Positions 6,730 through 9,235 of a stretch of DNA of 9,235 nt are shown here, piece by piece. A program made the translations under genes and the position numbers. This stretch comes from Paludibacteraceae bacterium (GTDB lineage: Bacteria; Bacteroidota; Bacteroidia; Bacteroidales; Paludibacteraceae). Each line of letters begins with the position of its first letter. The first letter of the stretch is position 1. Under the pieces are notes generated by a model, which saw nothing but the letters and a program-made list of their open reading frames with translations, ran no database searches and was not told the origin of the DNA. The stretch is from assembly GCA_017648235.1 (NCBI GenBank), contig JAGCIZ010000165.1, positions 1-9,235 of the forward strand, read 5' to 3'.

Positions 6730-7674
6730 ATGAAAACACTTACCGCAACCGAATTTAATTTCGAAAATCAAACATCTGTCTATCACGGAAAAGTTCGTGA
6801 TGTATATTCCATCAACAATGAAACACTTGTGATGATTGCCACTGATAGAATTTCTGCTTTTGACGTTGTTTTACCCAAAGGAATTCCTTTCAAAGGACAA
6901 ATGCTCAACCAAATTGCAGCAAAATTTTTAGATGAAACATCTGATATTTGTCCTAACTGGAAAATTGCTACTCCAGACCCAATGGTAACTGTTGGTCTTC
7001 GTTGCGAAGGATTCCCCGTAGAAATGATTGTTCGTGGATACCTATGCGGAAGTGCTTGGAGAGCATATAAAAGTGGAGTAAGAGAAATTTGTGGGGTAAA
7101 AATTCCTGACGGAATGCGTGAAAACGAAAAATTTCCAACACCTATAATCACTCCAACAACCAAAGCAGAAATAGGCAAACACGACGAAGACATTTCTAAA
7201 GAAGAGATTTTAAGTCAAGGCTTAGTTTCAAAAGAAGATTACGAACTTTTAGAAAAATACACATTAGCATTATTCGAAAGAGGAACTGAAATTGCAGCCA
7301 AAAGAGGATTAATTCTAGTAGACACAAAATATGAATTTGGGAAAGCAAATGGCACAATTTACTTAATGGACGAAATCCACACTCCTGACTCAAGTAGATA
7401 TTTTTATGCAGAAAGTTACAACGAATTATTCGAAAAAGGAGAACCTCAAAAGCAATTATCCAAAGAGTTCGTACGCGAATGGTTAATGGAAAATGGTTTT
7501 CAAGGGAAAGAAGGCCAGCAAGTCCCAGAAATGACAGATGAAGTAGTTTGCAACATAAGCAATCGTTACATTGAACTTTTTGAACAAATCACTGGCGAAA
7601 AATTCTCACCTTCTGAGTCAGAAAGCATTGCTGAAAGAATTGAAAAAAACGTGAGCGACTTCTTGAAAAAATAA
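6730..7674 (+). CDS. purC: Phosphoribosylaminoimidazole-succinocarboxamide (SAICAR) synthase
   Basis: PurC joins carboxyaminoimidazole ribotide with aspartate, using ATP, to make SAICAR in de novo purine synthesis. The protein has 314 residues, the long form usual in Bacteroidota; the E. coli enzyme has about 237. Conserved blocks are the ATP-binding YHGKVRDVY (18-26), ATDRISAFD (37-45), KGQMLNQIA (55-63), the substrate-binding EMIVRGYLCGSAW (98-110), VDTKYEFG (197-204) and MDEIHTPDSSRY (213-224). The C-terminal extension, including GEPQKQLSKEFVREWL (237-252), is characteristic of the long form. The start is the only sensible ATG and lies 23 bases after cysS. No purine riboswitch or operator is visible in that short gap, so control most likely acts at the cysS promoter. 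Confidence 0.98.
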   Translation: MKTLTATEFNFENQTSVYHGKVRDVYSINNETLVMIATDRISAFDVVLPKGIPFKGQMLNQIAAKFLDETSDICPNWKIATPDPMVTVGLRCEGFPVEMIVRGYLCGSAWRAYKSGVREICGVKIPDGMRENEKFPTPIITPTTKAEIGKHDEDISKEEILSQGLVSKEDYELLEKYTLALFERGTEIAAKRGLILVDTKYEFGKANGTIYLMDEIHTPDSSRYFYAESYNELFEKGEPQKQLSKEFVREWLMENGFQGKEGQQVPEMTDEVVCNISNRYIELFEQITGEKFSPSESESIAERIEKNVSDFLKK

Positions 7675-7696
7675 AATATCGTATCAAAAAAAAGTG

Positions 7697-7705
7697 TATC
7701 TTTGC
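7697..7705 (+). promoter_or_regulatory. Bacteroidota -7 promoter element upstream of the TPR gene
   Basis: TATCTTTGC fits TAnnTTTG exactly and lies 22 bases after the purC stop. No convincing -33 TTTG is seen at the expected distance. A start near 7711 gives a leader of about 28 bases before ATG 7739. The element lies inside the longest possible reading frame of the TPR gene, which argues against the upstream GTG at 7694 as start. Confidence 0.6.
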
Positions 7706-7738
7706 GAAATTATTGAAAACTTATTAAGGTTAATTATC

Positions 7739-8422
7739 ATGGCAAAAAACAATAAAAATCAAGATTACGAATTAGAAAATGTAGAAAATGCTCTTTCTAC
7801 ATCAGAAGCATTTATTGAAAAATACAAAAAAGAAATCTCTTATGTATTGGGTGGAATTATATTAATTGCAGTAATTATTCTTGCTTTCAAATCATGGTAC
7901 ATTGCGCCTAGAGAAGCCGAAGCTCAGGAAAAAATTGCAATTTGTCAAGAAGTGTTTGCAAAAGACTCTTTCCAATTAGCATTGAATGGAGATGGAGAAG
8001 ATATTATTGGTTTTGAAGCAATTGCTAAAGATTACAAGTTTACTAAAACAGCAAAATTGGCATCTCTATATGCAGGAATTTGTTATTTTCAAATGAGCGA
8101 TTACGAAAATGCGGTTAAATTCCTTGACAAATTTAATTTAAGTTCTGTCAATGTTTCTCCTGCAACAATAGGGTTAATTGGAGATTGCTATGTAGAAATG
8201 AAAGAATACGAAAAAGCAGCAAAATTTTTCAAAAAAGCAAGTAAAGAAGACAATGAACTTACTGCTCCTTTTTACTTAAAAAAATTAGGAGTAGTTTACG
8301 AAGAACTTGGCAAATACGATGAAGCCATTGAAGCATATACAACCATCAAAGACCAATACTTCAAAAGCTTGCAAGCTGCTGATATTGATAAATACATAGA
8401 AAGAGCTAACTTGAAAAAATAA
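7739..8422 (+). CDS. Membrane-anchored TPR protein
   Basis: A 227-residue protein with a charged, probably cytoplasmic N-terminus (1-33), one membrane segment (about 34-52, VLGGIILIAVIILAF) and a helical domain on the far side. Tetratricopeptide-like helix pairs are visible at about 104-131 (ASLYAGICYFQMSDYENAVKFL), 143-170 (with YVEMKEYEKAAKFFKKA) and 178-205 (with YEELGKYDEAIEAY). The layout, a short N-terminal tail then one anchor and then TPRs, resembles YfgM-like proteins that assist envelope folding; that is an analogy, not an assignment. An in-frame GTG at 7694 would add 15 residues but lies upstream of the -7 promoter element, so ATG 7739 is preferred. Presence of this gene just before ribH is, as I recall, common in Bacteroidales. 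A hairpin separates the two here. Confidence 0.85.
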   Translation: MAKNNKNQDYELENVENALSTSEAFIEKYKKEISYVLGGIILIAVIILAFKSWYIAPREAEAQEKIAICQEVFAKDSFQLALNGDGEDIIGFEAIAKDYKFTKTAKLASLYAGICYFQMSDYENAVKFLDKFNLSSVNVSPATIGLIGDCYVEMKEYEKAAKFFKKASKEDNELTAPFYLKKLGVVYEELGKYDEAIEAYTTIKDQYFKSLQAADIDKYIERANLKK

Positions 8423-8445
8423 AAAAATAGATACTTTTTTCACTT

Positions 8446-8492
8446 AAAGAAAGTAGTAACCAAACCCAAAGAAAGGTTTTACTACTTTCTTT
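8446..8492 (+). terminator. Strong hairpin between the TPR gene and ribH (terminator or ribH leader element)
   Basis: AAAGAAAGTAGTAA (8446-8459) is an exact 14-base inverted match of 8479-8492. CC at 8460-8461 can also pair with GG at 8475-8476 if two T residues bulge, leaving a 13-base loop. A T-rich tail follows (8486-8497), and an A-run and T-run precede it (8421-8440), so it could end transcription in the + direction and perhaps the other. Only 18 bases separate it from the ribH start. If it terminates fully, ribH needs a promoter within or overlapping the hairpin, so partial termination or a leader role is also possible. Confidence 0.7.
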
Positions 8493-8510
8493 TGTTTAAT
8501 AAATTTACTC

Positions 8511-9017
8511 ATGGCAACAAAATATCAAAATTTATCAGACTACGATCCAAATCAAATGCCTGAAAAAGCATTTGTAAAGAAACAACGATTTGCGCTAATT
8601 GTTTCCGACTGGAATTCTAATGTTACTCACGCACTACTAAAGGGTGCTTTTGATGCATTAATTGAAAATGGAGCAGAAGAACATAATATTGATATTTTTC
8701 ATGTTCCCGGAACATTTGAATTGACTTTTGCTGCAAAACAACTAATGAGCAAAAACTATTCTGCAATAATTGTTATGGGATGTGTAATTCAAGGAGACAC
8801 TCCCCACTTCGACTACGTATGTCAAGGAGTAACTCAAGGCATTACTCAACTCAACATAGAAGGTTCAATTCCGGTAATATTCAGTGTTTTAACAACAAAC
8901 ACTATGAAACAAGCTACAGATCGTTCTGGAGGAATCCATGGAAATAAAGGAACTGAAGGTGCTATCACTGCGATTAAAATGATAGTATTAAAAGAAAAAA
9001 CAAATATAAAAATTTGA
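8511..9017 (+). CDS. ribH: 6,7-dimethyl-8-ribityllumazine synthase
   Basis: RibH condenses 5-amino-6-ribitylamino-uracil with 3,4-dihydroxy-2-butanone 4-phosphate to give lumazine, the next-to-last step of riboflavin synthesis. The protein has 168 residues. Key blocks: S32-D-W34-N at the substrate pocket, PGTFEL (66-71), GCVIQGDTPHFDYV (90-103) with the probable catalytic H99, FSVLTTNT (124-131) and DRSGG (137-141) with the phosphate-binding R138. An N-terminal extension of about 20 residues precedes the core; this is within the range of the family. The enzyme normally forms pentamers or 60-subunit capsids. No FMN riboswitch fits in the 88 bases before the gene. No other riboflavin gene is in the window. 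The stop codon overlaps the -33 element of the tRNA promoter. Confidence 0.97.
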   Translation: MATKYQNLSDYDPNQMPEKAFVKKQRFALIVSDWNSNVTHALLKGAFDALIENGAEEHNIDIFHVPGTFELTFAAKQLMSKNYSAIIVMGCVIQGDTPHFDYVCQGVTQGITQLNIEGSIPVIFSVLTTNTMKQATDRSGGIHGNKGTEGAITAIKMIVLKEKTNIKI

Positions 9018-9044
9018 TATTAAAAGTATTTTTCTTACCTTCGC
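9013..9044 (+). promoter_or_regulatory. Promoter of the tRNA-Tyr/tRNA-Gly genes
   Basis: TTTG at 9013-9016 and TACCTTCGC at 9036-9044 are separated by 19 bases, matching the Bacteroides arrangement TTTG-N19-21-TAnnTTTG with one mismatch in the -7 box. The -33 element includes the first two bases of the ribH TGA stop. The next bases (9042-9050) are almost all G or C, unusual in this AT-rich window. Transcription should start near 9050, within about five bases of the mature tRNA-Tyr. Confidence 0.7.
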
Positions 9045-9054
9045 GCTCGCTTTA

Positions 9055-9137
9055 GGGCAGTTACCAGAGTGGCCAAATGGGGCTGACTGTAACTCAGCTG
9101 TCTTTCGACTTCGGTGGTTCGAATCCATCACTGCCCA
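9055..9137 (+). tRNA. tRNA-Tyr(GUA)
   Basis: A class II tRNA of 83 bases with a complete cloverleaf. The acceptor stem is 9055-9061 with 9130-9136 (7 pairs) and the D stem is 9064-9066 with 9078-9080. The anticodon stem is 9082-9086 with 9094-9098, enclosing GTA at 9089-9091. A long variable arm runs 9099-9112 (GTC 9100-9102 with GAC 9107-9109), and the T stem is 9113-9117 with 9125-9129 around loop TTCGAAT. The discriminator is A9137. The 3' CCA is not encoded (CGT follows), so a CCA-adding enzyme must supply it. GTA with a long variable arm fixes the identity as tyrosine. Confidence 0.98.
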
Positions 9138-9159
9138 CGTAGAATTTATAATTTTATTT

Positions 9160-9235
9160 GCGGAAATAGCTCAGTTGATAGAGCACTAGCCTTCCAAGCT
9201 GGGGGTCGCGGGTTTGAGCCCCGTTTTCCGCTCCA
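9160..9235 (+). tRNA. tRNA-Gly(UCC) with encoded CCA
   Basis: A class I tRNA of 76 bases ending exactly at the window edge. The acceptor stem is 9160-9166 with 9225-9231 and the D stem is 9169-9172 with 9181-9184. The anticodon stem is 9186-9190 with 9198-9202, around TCC at 9193-9195, and the T stem is 9208-9212 with 9220-9224. The discriminator is T9232 and CCA is encoded at 9233-9235. It lies 22 bases after tRNA-Tyr with no promoter between, so both probably come from one transcript. The elbow pair is altered: position 19 is A (9178) and position 56 is T (9215), in place of G19-C56. All stems pair fully, so it is likely functional. Confidence 0.97.

Noticed and set aside
6783..7193. 136-codon open frame on the minus strand inside purC
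   Set aside because: It lies wholly within a strongly conserved gene, has no recognisable domain and no promoter or independent context; a shadow of purC codon use.
8423..8510. FMN riboswitch before ribH
   Set aside because: The gap is too short for the known six-helix FMN element and lacks its conserved core; only one long hairpin is present.
1..9235. CRISPR array, insertion sequence, prophage, toxin-antitoxin or defence genes
   Set aside because: No spaced direct repeats, terminal inverted repeats, transposase, integrase or defence motifs on either strand; every gene is a recognisable chromosomal gene or an operon-embedded family member.

Overview
This window is a compact stretch of core chromosome from a low-GC member of the Bacteroidota, most likely Bacteroidales. 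Three things point there. The promoter-like sites match the Bacteroidota -7 consensus (TAnnTTTG) instead of the sigma70 -10 box. Purine-rich Shine-Dalgarno sites are largely absent before start codons. Several proteins have the form typical of the group: the long, 314-residue PurC, the short Psd with a Gly-Ser-Arg cleavage site, and a lipoprotein with a GGPKD..PP N-terminus. I see no mobile element, CRISPR array, phage gene or defence system, and no obvious sign of recent transfer. All genes lie on the + strand and no gap without a gene exceeds about 125 bases.

Layout. Positions 1-102 hold a probable terminator for an upstream gene and then a promoter. Positions 103-5113 form a tight six-gene cluster: cdsA (CDP-diacylglycerol synthesis), psd (phosphatidylethanolamine formation), smpB (trans-translation), a YfcE/MJ0936-type metallophosphoesterase, a large Ig-like lipoprotein of unknown function, and mnmD (wobble-uridine tRNA methylation). 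Junctions are overlaps or gaps of 4-16 bases, so this is very probably one operon joining phospholipid synthesis to RNA quality control and tRNA modification. A second promoter at about 5203 drives cysS and purC. A third at about 7697 drives a membrane-anchored TPR protein. A strong hairpin separates that gene from ribH (lumazine synthase). A fourth promoter, overlapping the ribH stop codon, drives tRNA-Tyr(GUA) and tRNA-Gly(UCC), which end the window.

Two automatic start choices need correction: cysS starts at ATG 5237, not TTG 5225, and the TPR gene at ATG 7739, not GTG 7694, because the latter would lie upstream of its own promoter element.

The most interesting details are small ones. In tRNA-Gly the nearly invariant tertiary pair G19-C56 appears as A19-U56, a matched double change that keeps pairing. 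The hairpin before ribH carries a repeated arm that allows two mutually exclusive foldings only 18 bases from the start codon. The tRNA promoter has an unusually GC-rich segment between its -7 element and the tRNA. The Ig-like lipoprotein is the main protein of unknown function here. I found no convincing new multi-gene system; the rest is recognisable housekeeping.
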